Of a stretch of DNA of 64,000 nucleotides, positions 1 through 8,497 are shown piece after piece. Positions within the stretch are counted from its first letter, which is position 1, and every line of letters starts with the position of its first letter. The notes below the pieces were generated by a model that worked only from the letters and a program-made list of their open reading frames with translations, was not told where the DNA came from and ran no database searches. Made by a program: the position numbers and the translations under genes. Where the stretch lies: positions 372,001-436,000 of the forward strand of contig NZ_CP053837.1 in assembly GCF_013201705.1 (NCBI RefSeq). Reading direction: 5' to 3'. This DNA is from Aliarcobacter faecis (lineage in GTDB: Bacteria; Campylobacterota; Campylobacteria; Campylobacterales; Arcobacteraceae).

Positions 1-2
1 TT

Positions 3-632
3 GATCAGATTATTGCTCTAATAAATGCAGATCCTAACCTATCAAAATATGTTGAAGCTAGATATGTGAATGGAAATTTAGTAATTCAAACAAGAGATGA
101 TAACTATGATGTTGAATTTAGTGGAAATTTAATGTCAGGAACAACTCCAATAGAAGTAAATAAGAATTATTCAGGAAGAGAGGGAGCAGGGGCTGAATTT
201 TTAGAGATAAAAACAATAGTAGATCAAACAGCATCACAAGGAAGTATTCAATTAAGACTAGATACTTTAAATATATCTGATTCTCCATTTGGTACATTTT
301 CTGTAGATAGTACAGGGTTAATTACTATGAAACAAGATGGAGCAGAGTTTGCAATAGGGCAAGTAGCAATAGCAAGATTTAATAATAATAGAGGATTAGA
401 GGCACAAGGAAATAACCTTTTTGCAAAAACAACAGAATCAGGTGATCCAATTTATAATTTAAATAATAATAAAACAGCAGAAGTAAGAGGTGGAGCACTA
501 GAGCTTTCAAATGCAGATTTAAGTGATAGCTTAGTAAATCTTATGATATTTCAAAGAGCATTTGAAGCAAATGCAAAATCTATTACAACAGCAGATGAGT
601 TATTAAATACTCTTATTAATTTAAAGAGATAG
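3..632 (+). CDS. flgE: Flagellar hook protein FlgE, C-terminal part (5' end outside window)
   Basis: This is the C-terminal part of the hook protein, which polymerises outside the cell to join the rod to the filament. The reading frame is open from base 3, so the start lies upstream of the window; the first internal ATG at 66 is not the true start. The last ~45 residues are the diagnostic FlgE tail: a GALELSN-type segment, an LVNLMIFQRAFEAN helix, and a terminal TADELLNTLINLKR helix that forms the D0 coiled coil. Middle residues (NNRGLEAQGNNLFAKTTESG) match the FlgE/FlgG loop. FlgG or FlgF are alternatives, but the LINLKR ending favours FlgE. Confidence 0.88.
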   Translation, partial: DQIIALINADPNLSKYVEARYVNGNLVIQTRDDNYDVEFSGNLMSGTTPIEVNKNYSGREGAGAEFLEIKTIVDQTASQGSIQLRLDTLNISDSPFGTFSVDSTGLITMKQDGAEFAIGQVAIARFNNNRGLEAQGNNLFAKTTESGDPIYNLNNNKTAEVRGGALELSNADLSDSLVNLMIFQRAFEANAKSITTADELLNTLINLKR

Positions 633-640
633 TTAAAAGT

Positions 641-669
641 TTAATAGAAGAGATTTTCTCTTCTATTAA
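641..669 (+). terminator. Perfect hairpin after flgE
   Basis: Arms at 641-652 and 658-669 are perfectly complementary over 12 bp. One more A-T pair leaves a 3-nt loop. The run that follows is only moderately T-rich (ATTATTTT at 673-680), and the next ribosome binding site begins at 681, so this may be a leaky terminator or an mRNA-stabilising hairpin. Confidence 0.6.
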
Positions 670-692
670 GAAATTATTTTAGGAAGAGGTTT

Positions 693-1022
693 TTGGAAAA
701 TTTTTTATTAATAGCAGTTTTGGGTATATTATTACTCTATTTCTTTTCAACAGCAAGTATTTATAAATCTTTATATAAAAAAGTAAATGAAGAAAAAAAT
801 ATTATACAAGAAGATATGGCAAGGCTTGAAAGTATCATTGATAGATATGAAAAACAGGTAAAAATTAGTGCTAATACATTAAAAAATAGTCAAGGAAATC
901 TTGAAGTTGCAAGAAATGATTTACAAGAAGTACGAGTTGAAAATATGAACTTAAAAAATAGGGTAGATGAGTTAGAAAGACGAAATGAAGAGTTGTATGC
1001 TCAAGTAAATGTTATGGTTTAG
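693..1022 (+). CDS. Small membrane-anchored coiled-coil protein, function unknown
   Basis: A 109-residue protein with one N-terminal membrane segment (residues ~3-20), followed by an almost continuous charged helix (~28-109) rich in E, K, R and N with heptad-like spacing, so a membrane-anchored coiled coil is likely. The start is TTG at 693, chosen because AGGAAGAGG at 681-689 sits just upstream. It lies between flgE and a secreted TPR protein, with only 8 bp to the next gene, so it is probably co-transcribed. I do not recognise a family. A role in the flagellar motor or envelope is inferred from position only. Confidence 0.7.
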   Translation: MENFLLIAVLGILLLYFFSTASIYKSLYKKVNEEKNIIQEDMARLESIIDRYEKQVKISANTLKNSQGNLEVARNDLQEVRVENMNLKNRVDELERRNEELYAQVNVMV

Positions 1023-1030
1023 GTTTTTTT

Positions 1031-3028
1031 ATGAAATTTATATATAAAATAGTTCTAAGTTTTTTTTTCTTTATAAATATTTTATATGCAAATAATGATT
1101 TAATAGAGTCTCAACCTGAGATTTTGTTTCAGTTTGAGAAATTAAAAAAATCTCAAGAAAATTTAGCTTTACAAGTGGATTTTAATAAAGCTGTTTTACA
1201 CTTAAATAAAAAAGAGTATGAAGAGGCTATTCGGCTTTTTTTAAAAACTGCAAAAATTCTTGAAGTACCCTCTTATTTAAATATGGGAATTGCATATTTT
1301 AAACTAAATCATATAGATAAAGCGATTTTATACCTTAATAAGATTTATGAAAATGAAAATATTTCAAAGACTCAAAGCTTCTCTTATTTATCGGCTTGTT
1401 ATTATCTTTACCAAATTTCAAAAGATAATAAGTATTTAGATACTATAGTAAGAGTTGCAAGAAAAGATAAAAATTTATCAAGTCATTCAAAAAGAATGCT
1501 AGCAGATACTTATGTAATTTTAAAGGATTATGAAGCTGCTTTAGAAGTTTTAAATACAATTGATTTTAATGTTGATTTAAAAAAGGCACTTTTAAATATA
1601 AAGTTAAAAAATTATGAAAAAGCATCTTTACTATTAAATCAAGCAAAAGAGAAGACTCAAAACCCAAATACAATTGATAAGATATTGTGGATTAGTTCTT
1701 TTGTTGATTTAAAATTAAATAGGCTTGATAAATTAAAAGAGACTTTAGACCAGATTAATAGTAGAAGATTAACTTTTAAAGCAAATTTGGAGTTACCTTT
1801 GGAGATGTATTTTAATCAAAGTAAATTTACATCAAATGAATATTTGAACTCTGTTTTAACTTTTGATAATGATAGAAAAGTTGATTTCCTTTTCTACTTT
1901 GCCCCTTTCGTATTTTCTGATTCTCAGGAGATTATTTATGATAGTATAAAGGGATTTATATATAATGATAAGGATAATATTTTAAATTTAGAGGGAATGG
2001 TTGAGTATAATGCAAAATTTTTAGCTTTAGTAAAAGGTGATCCCATCTTAAGAGTTGTAAAGTTAAAAGAGATGTTAAAAGATGATACAAAATCATATAT
2101 TTATTATAATTTAGCTCTTTCATATGCTCAAATAAATGATTATAATAATGCTTACAAATATTTTGAAAAAGCATATAAACTTAATCCAGGAAATAAATTA
2201 TATTTAGCACTTTATTTAGTATCTGCTAATAAAATAAATGCAACAATAAAAGACAAAGAATATATAGAAAATTCTATGAAATCAAATAGTGGAATGTATA
2301 ATTATTTTGGAAAAGAGGTTTATAAACAATTTATAAACTCCCAATTTGTTTTTAATGATGGGGCAGAAAATTTTGAAAATACAATTTTTTTCCAAGCATT
2401 AGATTTTTTAAAAGCTATGAATGATAAAAAAAATTTAGTTGCACATCCACTTTTAAATGAGTATATAAAAGACCCCCTTACTCTTTTAATAAGACTTGTT
2501 CAAAGAAAACCAAAAGAGAGTGATTTTGATTATTACGCAAGGCTTCAAGATACAATACCACTTACGCTAAATAACTATTTTTTAGAAGGACCTTTGGTAG
2601 TTACAAAATATTATATGGATATTTTGAAATCTTTGGGAATATTTAATAAGGCAGATATGAAAATAATTGGGGGAAAATCTCCTTCTTATTTAAGAACAAA
2701 AGCTATTAGAGATCTACATTACAATCTTCCAAATGAGACAATTAAAACTTTGGAATATTTACAAAATGAGTATAATTTAGAAGATAAATATACTATGTAT
2801 TTAATTGTTGCTGCTTTACTTGAGGCAGGAAGATATAATGATGCTTCTATTCAAATAACGCTTATAAAATCACTTTTAAATGACCAAGATGCAGATTTCT
2901 TAACTGCAATACAACTTATTCAAGATTTAAAAATTTTTAGTGCAAAACAGTTTTTAAATAAACCATATTTAGACTCTTTAATTGATTTTAGATTAGTTGG
3001 ATTTGATGAGTATTTAGAATCTTTATAA
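1031..3028 (+). CDS. Secreted TPR-repeat protein 1 in the flagellar block
   Basis: A 665-residue protein with an N-terminal signal peptide (residues ~1-20, ending ILYAN), so it is probably periplasmic. Several tetratricopeptide-like helix pairs are visible: residues ~50-110 (EYEEAIRLFLKTAKILE, HIDKAILYLNKIYE) and ~355-390 (DYNNAYKYFEKAYKLNPGN, a good TPR consensus). More degenerate helical repeats fill the rest. Its place between hook and switch genes suggests a flagellar role. Campylobacter motors use the periplasmic TPR proteins PflA and PflB as stator scaffolds, and this protein fits that description by architecture, though I cannot show homology. It has exactly the same length as the TPR protein at 12393. 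Confidence 0.75.
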   Translation: MKFIYKIVLSFFFFINILYANNDLIESQPEILFQFEKLKKSQENLALQVDFNKAVLHLNKKEYEEAIRLFLKTAKILEVPSYLNMGIAYFKLNHIDKAILYLNKIYENENISKTQSFSYLSACYYLYQISKDNKYLDTIVRVARKDKNLSSHSKRMLADTYVILKDYEAALEVLNTIDFNVDLKKALLNIKLKNYEKASLLLNQAKEKTQNPNTIDKILWISSFVDLKLNRLDKLKETLDQINSRRLTFKANLELPLEMYFNQSKFTSNEYLNSVLTFDNDRKVDFLFYFAPFVFSDSQEIIYDSIKGFIYNDKDNILNLEGMVEYNAKFLALVKGDPILRVVKLKEMLKDDTKSYIYYNLALSYAQINDYNNAYKYFEKAYKLNPGNKLYLALYLVSANKINATIKDKEYIENSMKSNSGMYNYFGKEVYKQFINSQFVFNDGAENFENTIFFQALDFLKAMNDKKNLVAHPLLNEYIKDPLTLLIRLVQRKPKESDFDYYARLQDTIPLTLNNYFLEGPLVVTKYYMDILKSLGIFNKADMKIIGGKSPSYLRTKAIRDLHYNLPNETIKTLEYLQNEYNLEDKYTMYLIVAALLEAGRYNDASIQITLIKSLLNDQDADFLTAIQLIQDLKIFSAKQFLNKPYLDSLIDFRLVGFDEYLESL

Positions 3029-3058
3029 AATAGCTAAATTTATTTAATAATTTTTAGA

Positions 3059-3074
3059 TATAATAACCTATAAT
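3059..3074 (+). promoter_or_regulatory. Candidate promoter -10 elements upstream of the flaG-like gene
   Basis: Two TATAAT hexamers (3059-3064 and 3069-3074) lie in a 67-bp gap before the flaG-like gene, one of the larger gaps in the flagellar block. No -35 is obvious, which is common in this phylum. This could be an internal promoter. Confidence 0.4.
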
Positions 3075-3095
3075 CGTTATTTTTGGAGGTTTATT

Positions 3096-3404
3096 ATGCA
3101 AATTGGGAAGATAGCATCTATAGATAATGCAAAAGAAAATGTAATAGAAAAAAGTCAAAAAGTACAAGAGATAAAAACAGAGACAAAACTTATTGACAAA
3201 GATGAGTATAAAAAAGGTATATCAGAAAAAGTAGCTGATAAAAATGAGGTTATTTTAGACAATATTATGTTTGGTTATAACAAAGAATCAAAAGATTTTT
3301 TTGTAAAAGTAACTAGAGGTGATATTGAAAGAAAATTTCCAACAGAGGATATGATGAGATTAAAAGCATATTTACTAGAAGAGCTTGAAAAAAATAATAT
3401 ATAA
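3096..3404 (+). CDS. FlaG-like flagellar protein
   Basis: A 102-residue soluble protein. The N-terminal half is charged and low in complexity. The C-terminal half (residues ~50-100) has the FlaG pattern: a beta strand, a segment like KDFFVKVTRGDIERKFP, then an EDMMRLKAYLLEEL helix, resembling the Vkv-D-etgevIRqIPpEe core. FlaG proteins influence filament length in Campylobacter and Helicobacter. The match is by pattern only and the first half is unlike typical FlaG. A good ribosome binding site (GGAGG at 3084-3088) precedes the ATG. Gene order (next is fliY) supports a flagellar role. Confidence 0.55.
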   Translation: MQIGKIASIDNAKENVIEKSQKVQEIKTETKLIDKDEYKKGISEKVADKNEVILDNIMFGYNKESKDFFVKVTRGDIERKFPTEDMMRLKAYLLEELEKNNI

Positions 3405-3413
3405 GGCACAAAT

Positions 3414-4280
3414 TTGGCATCAGATTTATCAAATATCTTAAAAGAAGAGTTATCAAATACTTTAGAACAATTATTGGGTAAAAAAGCAAAAGTTAGTAAT
3501 ATTAATCCTTTTGAAATTTCAAATTTTGAAGGGCAACAAGTAATATTTTGTGAAACAAAATTTGATTTTAAAAATATTTCATCTTTTATAAAGTTTTTTA
3601 TTCCAACAAAAAGTGCAACAAACTTTGAATTTTTAATGCTAGGTGGAATGGGAGATTTAAAAGATAATTTAGATGATGAGACTTTAGATGCCCTAAATGA
3701 AATAGTTTCAAATGTTTGTGGAAGTTTTTGTACAGTTACAAATGCACAAGGATTTTCTGATATTGGAAGTATAAAATTTGAGATAAAAAATAAAGATATT
3801 AGTGAATTAAATATAGTTCCTAAGTCAAATAGTTTTGATTTTATTATGGATTTAGAGGGTTCAAATTATTCTATAATAATATCTTTTGAAGATGAAATTT
3901 CTCCATATTTTTCACAAATTACAGGAGCTTCTTCTAAAGCTATAGTAGAAGAAGAACCAAAAATAAAAGCACCTGTTCATACACTAGCACCAACTCATAA
4001 TTCAATCCCTTATGTTTCAAAAAATCTTGAACTTTTGCAAAATGTAAAATTAAAACTAAGTGTAAGGTTGGGAACGAAAGTAGTTTTACTAAAAGATATT
4101 TTAAGATGGGATGTTGGAGAGATTATAGAGTTAGAACAGATGGTAAATGAGCCTTTAGAAGTTTTAGTAAATGGTGTAAAAATAGGGGAAGGTGAAGCTG
4201 TGATTGTTGAAGGTAAATTTGGTTTAAAGATTAAAAGAATTGGAAATGAAGAGTTAAAACTTGCTCAAATAGGATTGTGA
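3414..4280 (+). CDS. fliY: Flagellar motor switch protein FliY/FliN type
   Basis: A 288-residue cytoplasmic C-ring protein. The C-terminal ~80 residues (from LLQNVKLKLSVRLG to FGLKI) are a clear FliN/SpoA domain, with the IIELEQMVNEPLEVLVNG core and a GEAVIVEGKFG strand. The N-terminal ~180 residues look like the CheC/FliM-middle region of FliY, as found in Campylobacterota, but the CheC phosphatase motifs are not evident. A TTG start at 3414 is supported by AAGG just upstream at the end of the previous gene. It ends one base before the flgJ start codon, so the two are translationally coupled. A separate fliN may exist elsewhere. Confidence 0.85.
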   Translation: MASDLSNILKEELSNTLEQLLGKKAKVSNINPFEISNFEGQQVIFCETKFDFKNISSFIKFFIPTKSATNFEFLMLGGMGDLKDNLDDETLDALNEIVSNVCGSFCTVTNAQGFSDIGSIKFEIKNKDISELNIVPKSNSFDFIMDLEGSNYSIIISFEDEISPYFSQITGASSKAIVEEEPKIKAPVHTLAPTHNSIPYVSKNLELLQNVKLKLSVRLGTKVVLLKDILRWDVGEIIELEQMVNEPLEVLVNGVKIGEGEAVIVEGKFGLKIKRIGNEELKLAQIGL

Positions 4281-4281
4281 A

Positions 4282-4581
4282 ATGGAAATAAATAGTAATA
4301 ATTTAATTAATAAAGACATTTTAAATACTAAGAAATTTGATGATTTAAAAACTGATGGCATAGATGATGAGAAAAAACTAAGAGAGATTAGTAATGATTT
4401 TGAGTCATTTTTTATAAATCAAATTATGGATGTATCTTTAAGAAATACAAATATAGCAGGAGAAGAAGCAGGAAGTGATATTGTAAAAAGTATGTATATT
4501 CAAGCTATTTCTGATGCCTCTTCTGGAACTTTTGGAATTAGTGATATGTTGTTTGAATTTTTAAGTAAGAATAATAAATAA
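4282..4581 (+). CDS. flgJ: Rod-binding protein, FlgJ N-terminal domain only
   Basis: A 99-residue single-domain protein. Residues ~34-95 match the rod-binding domain: DFESFFINQIMDVSLRNT, a G-E-GSDIVKSMYIQAIS helix, and an SSGTFGISDMLFEFL ending. It caps or scaffolds rod assembly in the periplasm. The muramidase domain of enterobacterial FlgJ is absent, as is usual in this phylum, where a separate lytic enzyme is expected. It starts one base after fliY ends, and the flgN-like gene follows after 8 bp. Confidence 0.82.
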   Translation: MEINSNNLINKDILNTKKFDDLKTDGIDDEKKLREISNDFESFFINQIMDVSLRNTNIAGEEAGSDIVKSMYIQAISDASSGTFGISDMLFEFLSKNNK

Positions 4582-4589
4582 GGAAAAAT

Positions 4590-4967
4590 ATGATAGAAAA
4601 TGTTATTTTACAAATGAATTCAAAAATAGATAGTTTAAAGCAATCTATAAATGAAGATATACAAGATATCAAAGATGCAAAACATGAAAATCTTTTAAAA
4701 AGAAATGATATAAAACAGACTTTAATTGATGATATTATTTCTTATAAAGCAGAATTAAATAAAGAGCTAATAAAAGAGTTAGAAAAAGGGGTTGATGTAA
4801 ATATTTATAGAGCAGAAGTTGATAAATTAGAAAATAATCTTAAAGATTTATATGAATTAAATAGAAAACTTTCAGTTATTATTTTACCTATTCAAAATAT
4901 GTATAAAGAGCTTGTAGCTGAGTTTAGTAGTGTAAATGGAGGAAGAATATTTGATATTAAAGCTTAG
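4590..4967 (+). CDS. Helical protein, possible FlgN-type export chaperone
   Basis: A 125-residue, almost entirely helical cytoplasmic protein with many K, E, D, L and I residues and no membrane segment. Size, helical character and position right after flgJ suit FlgN, the export chaperone of the hook-filament junction proteins FlgK and FlgL. Sequence identity to FlgN is too weak for me to assert this. AAGGA at 4580-4584 supports the ATG at 4590. Its last ~17 bases overlap the start of the next gene, whose ribosome binding site lies inside this coding region. Confidence 0.5.
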   Translation: MIENVILQMNSKIDSLKQSINEDIQDIKDAKHENLLKRNDIKQTLIDDIISYKAELNKELIKELEKGVDVNIYRAEVDKLENNLKDLYELNRKLSVIILPIQNMYKELVAEFSSVNGGRIFDIKA

Positions 4968-5346
4968 TTTATTAACTATACTATTAAATATCACACTATT
5001 GGCTACTAGTGTTGTTGTATCTAAAGAGGCTATTAAACTTGATGAACAAATTGTTGCTACAAAATTAAGAGTACAAAATATATCAAATGTAAATAAATCA
5101 TGTGAGCCAATAACTTTAAAAGAGATACAAACTGAGGTTTATGTAGCAACTCATTATATAAATAAAAATACAATAATTTGTAAAAAAGATATAAAAAAGT
5201 TTCAAGATGAGACTATAGTTTTTAGTTTTGGTGGTCTTGAAATAGAAAAAAAAGGAAAAATAATCTATGAAAATAGTGAATTTATTAGATTTAAAAACCT
5301 TGATGGCACAATTGAGCAAATATATAAAGATGGAAGATTAAAATGA
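4951..5346 (+). CDS. Small exported protein with a FlgA/SAF-like C-terminus
   Basis: 131 residues with a hydrophobic signal segment (residues ~1-19, ending LLATS). I choose TTG at 4951 because GGAGGAA at 4938-4944 sits 6 bp upstream; an in-frame ATG at 4936 would swallow that site. Residues ~62-75 (a YINKNTIICKKDIK segment) resemble the SAF motif in which FlgA has a G-x-I-T-x-D-I pattern. The following FGGLEIEKKGKIIYENSEF and FIRFKNLDGTIEQ segments mimic the FlgA end, where a GkaL-nGa-Gd-IrVrN pattern occurs. FlgA is the P-ring chaperone and is usually over 200 residues, so this would be a reduced version. It overlaps the gene before by 17 bp and flhF by 4 bp. Confidence 0.5.
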   Translation: MILKLSLLTILLNITLLATSVVVSKEAIKLDEQIVATKLRVQNISNVNKSCEPITLKEIQTEVYVATHYINKNTIICKKDIKKFQDETIVFSFGGLEIEKKGKIIYENSEFIRFKNLDGTIEQIYKDGRLK

Positions 5347-6488
5347 ATATGCTCTCTTTCTTAGGAGAAACACCTACAATTGCACTAGGACTTGCACAAA
5401 AAGAGTGTGGAGAAGATGCTATAGTGTTATCAACAAAAAAGGTATCAAATGCTCTGGAGAATGGGCAAGATATGTATGAAATAGTTGTTGCAGTTGAAGA
5501 TAATTTTAAGAAAAAAGAGATAAAAGATAAGCCAGTAATTAGTAAAAAAAGTGTCGAAACTTATGGTGGTGGGAAAGTATACGATTTTAAAGAAGAGATT
5601 TTAAAAATGCAATCAGCTTTAGAGCAGGTTCAAAAATCTATTTGGAATCCAAAAAGTCAACTTTATGATTTGACAATTCCTCCTGAATTTGCATCTATGT
5701 ATAATATTTTTGAGCAAAATGAGTTTGATGCTGAGATGACTTATACAATTATGAAAAAGACTATAAAACAACTTCCTTTAGCTTTTAAATCAAATCCAAA
5801 GAAAATAGATGATTTTTTTAGATTAATTTTACGAAGAGTAATTCCTATAAAACATGAAGTTCCATTAAGAAAATTTCAAAGAAAAGTTATTATGATGGTA
5901 GGACCAACAGGAGTTGGAAAAACTACAACTATCTCAAAATTAGCTGCTAGGTATGCTTATAAATTAGGACAAAATTATAAAGTTGGAGTTATAACTTTGG
6001 ATTCTTATAGAGTTGGTGCAATAGAACAACTTCAAGCATATACAAATATTATGAGACTTCCTTTAGAGATAGTAAGAAACCCAGAAGATTTCTCAGAAGC
6101 ACTTTTAAGATTAAAAGATTGTAACTATATTTTTATAGATACAGCAGGTTCAAGTCAATATGATATTGATAAAATTGAACTTATAAATGAGTATCAAAAA
6201 AGAGTAGAAGAGTTGAATATTGAAAAAATACTGGTGCTTCCTGCAAATGTAAAATATAGTGATTTATTAGAGATTTATAAAACTTATACAAGATTGGGAA
6301 TTGATTATTTGACATTTACAAAGCTTGATGAAACGAAAAGTTTTGGTAATTTAATCTCATTTTCACATAAAACAAAAAAATCTATTACATATTTTTCTAT
6401 TGGGCAAAATGTTCCTGATGATTTAATAGTATCTGATTCAAATTTTTTGATAGATTGTTTTATGAATAATAGATGTATAAGAAGATAG
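5343..6488 (+). CDS. flhF: Flagellar placement GTPase FlhF
   Basis: A 381-residue SRP-type GTPase that marks the pole where the flagellum is built, and in Campylobacterota also affects flagellar gene expression. The P-loop GPTGVGKTT starts at residue ~187. The later LDSYRVGAIEQLQAY, FIDTAGSSQYD and TFTKLDET segments are the G2-G4 motifs typical of SRP54/FtsY/FlhF. The N-terminal ~100 residues begin with the usual ALGLAQKECGEDAIVLSTK block. The ATG overlaps the preceding stop by 4 bp, and flhG follows after 3 bp. Confidence 0.95.
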   Translation: MNMLSFLGETPTIALGLAQKECGEDAIVLSTKKVSNALENGQDMYEIVVAVEDNFKKKEIKDKPVISKKSVETYGGGKVYDFKEEILKMQSALEQVQKSIWNPKSQLYDLTIPPEFASMYNIFEQNEFDAEMTYTIMKKTIKQLPLAFKSNPKKIDDFFRLILRRVIPIKHEVPLRKFQRKVIMMVGPTGVGKTTTISKLAARYAYKLGQNYKVGVITLDSYRVGAIEQLQAYTNIMRLPLEIVRNPEDFSEALLRLKDCNYIFIDTAGSSQYDIDKIELINEYQKRVEELNIEKILVLPANVKYSDLLEIYKTYTRLGIDYLTFTKLDETKSFGNLISFSHKTKKSITYFSIGQNVPDDLIVSDSNFLIDCFMNNRCIRR

Positions 6489-6491
6489 GTT

Positions 6492-7310
6492 TTGTATAAT
6501 AATATCTCATTACAAGCAAGTAAGCTTGTAGAATTGGCTAATAGAGTAAAAAAAAACTCTTATAAGACAAAAATAGTAACAATAACTTCTGGAAAAGGTG
6601 GAGTTGGGAAATCTACAATTACATCAAATTTAGCAATATTACTTAGTAAAAAGGGGTATAAAGTTGCTGTTTTAGATGCTGATATTGGTTTAGCAAATTT
6701 ACAAGTTTTATTTGATGTAAAACCACAAAATAGTTTTTTTGACTATATCGAGGGAAAGTGTTCTTTACAGCAGACTATTACAAAAACTCCTTATGAAAAT
6801 ATCTATTTATTTGCTGGAATTAGCTCATTTGAATATAGTTCTTTTAAAAATAGTTTTGTTTTCTCAAATTTTGTAAAAGATATTTTATCTTTAGATAGTT
6901 TTGATTTTTTATTGGTTGATACAGGGGCTGGATTAAATGATTATGTAAAAGAGTTTTTAGCGATTTCTGATAATATTTTGGCTATTACTTCAACAGATCC
7001 AAGTGCTTTAACAGATGTTTATGCTTTAATGAAAATGCTCTCTTTAAATAAAAGAAAGTTAATGCTATGTTTTAATCATACAAAAAACTATCAAATAGGA
7101 GAGAATATTTGTAACTCTCTAATAACTTTAGCAAAAAAAAATAGTTTAAAATCAGATTTTATGGTAAAATATTTAGGAAATATTTCAAGTTGTTCAAATA
7201 TTGCAACAACAAGTAGGCTTAGAAAAGTATTTGTAAATGAGTTTAGAAATGATGAAATTAGTTTACAAATGGAATTAGTGCTTAGAAATTTATTATTAAA
7301 TATTGAATGA
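6492..7310 (+). CDS. flhG: Flagellar number regulator FlhG (MinD-like ATPase)
   Basis: A 272-residue ParA/MinD-family ATPase that works with FlhF to limit flagellar number. The deviant Walker A motif KGGVGKST (residues ~35-42) is near the N-terminus, followed by a VLDADIGLANLQVLF switch segment and a DFLLVDTGAGL segment. The short basic N-terminal stretch (residues 1-30) matches the FleN/FlhG extension. TTG at 6492 is used, with AGATAGG overlapping the flhF stop as a weak ribosome binding site. It is co-transcribed with flhF. Confidence 0.92.
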   Translation: MYNNISLQASKLVELANRVKKNSYKTKIVTITSGKGGVGKSTITSNLAILLSKKGYKVAVLDADIGLANLQVLFDVKPQNSFFDYIEGKCSLQQTITKTPYENIYLFAGISSFEYSSFKNSFVFSNFVKDILSLDSFDFLLVDTGAGLNDYVKEFLAISDNILAITSTDPSALTDVYALMKMLSLNKRKLMLCFNHTKNYQIGENICNSLITLAKKNSLKSDFMVKYLGNISSCSNIATTSRLRKVFVNEFRNDEISLQMELVLRNLLLNIE

Positions 7311-7363
7311 AGGTTTGTTTTGTTTAAAAATATTTTTTATTATTTTTATATTGTTGGTAAAAA

Positions 7364-7693
7364 ATGGTAATAGAGAGATTTTCACAAAACTTAATAAACA
7401 GTGGACTATTTAAGACATATATAGCTACTGGTTTTTTTGCAACTTTATTATTTTTTCTTTTTAATTCTGAACTTTTTACTCCAATTGAAATGATAGTTGG
7501 AATAGTATTTATAACTTTACTTTTAAAAGGTTTGAGTAATATTATGATATCATTAATCATTAGTTTATTTAGTTTAGAGAATAAGAGAAAAGAGTTTGAA
7601 TTTAAATATAATGAAGATAAGATAAATGCAATGCTAAATGAACTTGTAGTCAAAGATGTTATTGATTCAAATGAAAAAGATAGTAAGAAATAG
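7364..7693 (+). CDS. Small two-segment membrane protein, function unknown
   Basis: A 109-residue protein with two strong membrane segments (residues ~17-35 and ~40-68) and a charged C-terminal tail. It lies between flhG and fliE in the same direction; fliE starts 9 bp after it ends. I do not recognise a family. The ATG at 7364 has a poor ribosome binding site. A 16-codon frame starting with TTG at 7320, behind a GAAGG, runs across this ATG and ends at 7370. It could be a leader peptide, or a sign that the true N-terminus is reached by a frameshift. Confidence 0.6.
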   Translation: MVIERFSQNLINSGLFKTYIATGFFATLLFFLFNSELFTPIEMIVGIVFITLLLKGLSNIMISLIISLFSLENKRKEFEFKYNEDKINAMLNELVVKDVIDSNEKDSKK

Positions 7694-7702
7694 GAGTAAA
7701 AT

Positions 7703-8008
7703 ATGAATATATCATCAATTATAAACTCTTTAAATGATGTAAAATTAGATCAAGCAAATAAAATAAGTGAACCAATTTCAAGTAATTCAAAATCTTTCCA
7801 AGAGTTGTTAAATGACTCACTAGAAGAGCTAAACAATGAACAAATTGAAGGATATAATGCTATGCAAGGAATAGCAACAGGGAAGGTTACAAATCTTCAA
7901 GAAGCTGTTCAGAGAATTGAAGAAGCAGAACTTTCTTTAAAACTTGCACTAGAAGTTAAAAATAAAGCAATAAGTGCATATAGAGAAATTACAAGAATGC
8001 AAATTTAG
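7703..8008 (+). CDS. fliE: Hook-basal body protein FliE
   Basis: A 101-residue rod adaptor linking the MS ring and export gate to the rod. It has the FliE ending, an AVQRIEEAELSLKLALEVKNKAISAYREI helix followed by TRMQI, and the usual SFQELLNDSLEELNNEQ segment before it. AGGAG at 7692-7696 supports the ATG. It is directly followed by flgC, the partner usually found with fliE. Confidence 0.94.
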   Translation: MNISSIINSLNDVKLDQANKISEPISSNSKSFQELLNDSLEELNNEQIEGYNAMQGIATGKVTNLQEAVQRIEEAELSLKLALEVKNKAISAYREITRMQI

Positions 8009-8023
8009 TAAAAGGAGCAAATT

Positions 8024-8488
8024 ATGGGTTTTTTTGATGGATATAATGTTTCAAGCTCAGGAATGACGGCTCAAAGAACAAGAATAAATGTAGTAAGTGC
8101 AAATATTGCAAATGCAAAAACAACACATACACAAGAGGGTGGTCCATATAAAAAACAACAAGTTGTTTTTCATGATATTTTACTTGCTAACTCTAAACAA
8201 AAAACAAATTCAAATGATGTTGAAACTACAAATAATAAAAGTTCAGATATATCTTTAAGAGGTGTAGGTGTTAAATCTATTATTGAAAGTGATGCAAAAC
8301 CAGTTTTAAGATATGACCCAACTCATCCAGATGCAAATGAAAATGGTTATGTTGCATATCCAGATATAAATCCTGTTATTGAAATGGTTGATTTAATAGA
8401 AGCTATGAGATCTTATGAAGCAAATGTTAGTGCTTTTAATACTCATAAAGCAATTGACTCTAAAACTTTAGAGATATTAAATTCTTAA
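8024..8488 (+). CDS. flgC: Proximal rod protein FlgC
   Basis: A 154-residue rod subunit. The N-terminal YNVSSSGMTAQRTRINVVSANIANAKT block is the conserved FlgB/C rod motif. The C-terminal VEMVDLIEAMRSYEANVSAFNTHKAI helix is typical of FlgC. The middle segment YDPTHPDANENGYVAYPDIN is also FlgC-specific. AAGGAG at 8010-8015 supports the ATG. The usual partner flgB is not in this window and may lie upstream. Confidence 0.95.
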   Translation: MGFFDGYNVSSSGMTAQRTRINVVSANIANAKTTHTQEGGPYKKQQVVFHDILLANSKQKTNSNDVETTNNKSSDISLRGVGVKSIIESDAKPVLRYDPTHPDANENGYVAYPDINPVIEMVDLIEAMRSYEANVSAFNTHKAIDSKTLEILNS

Positions 8489-8497
8489 GAGTAAAAG

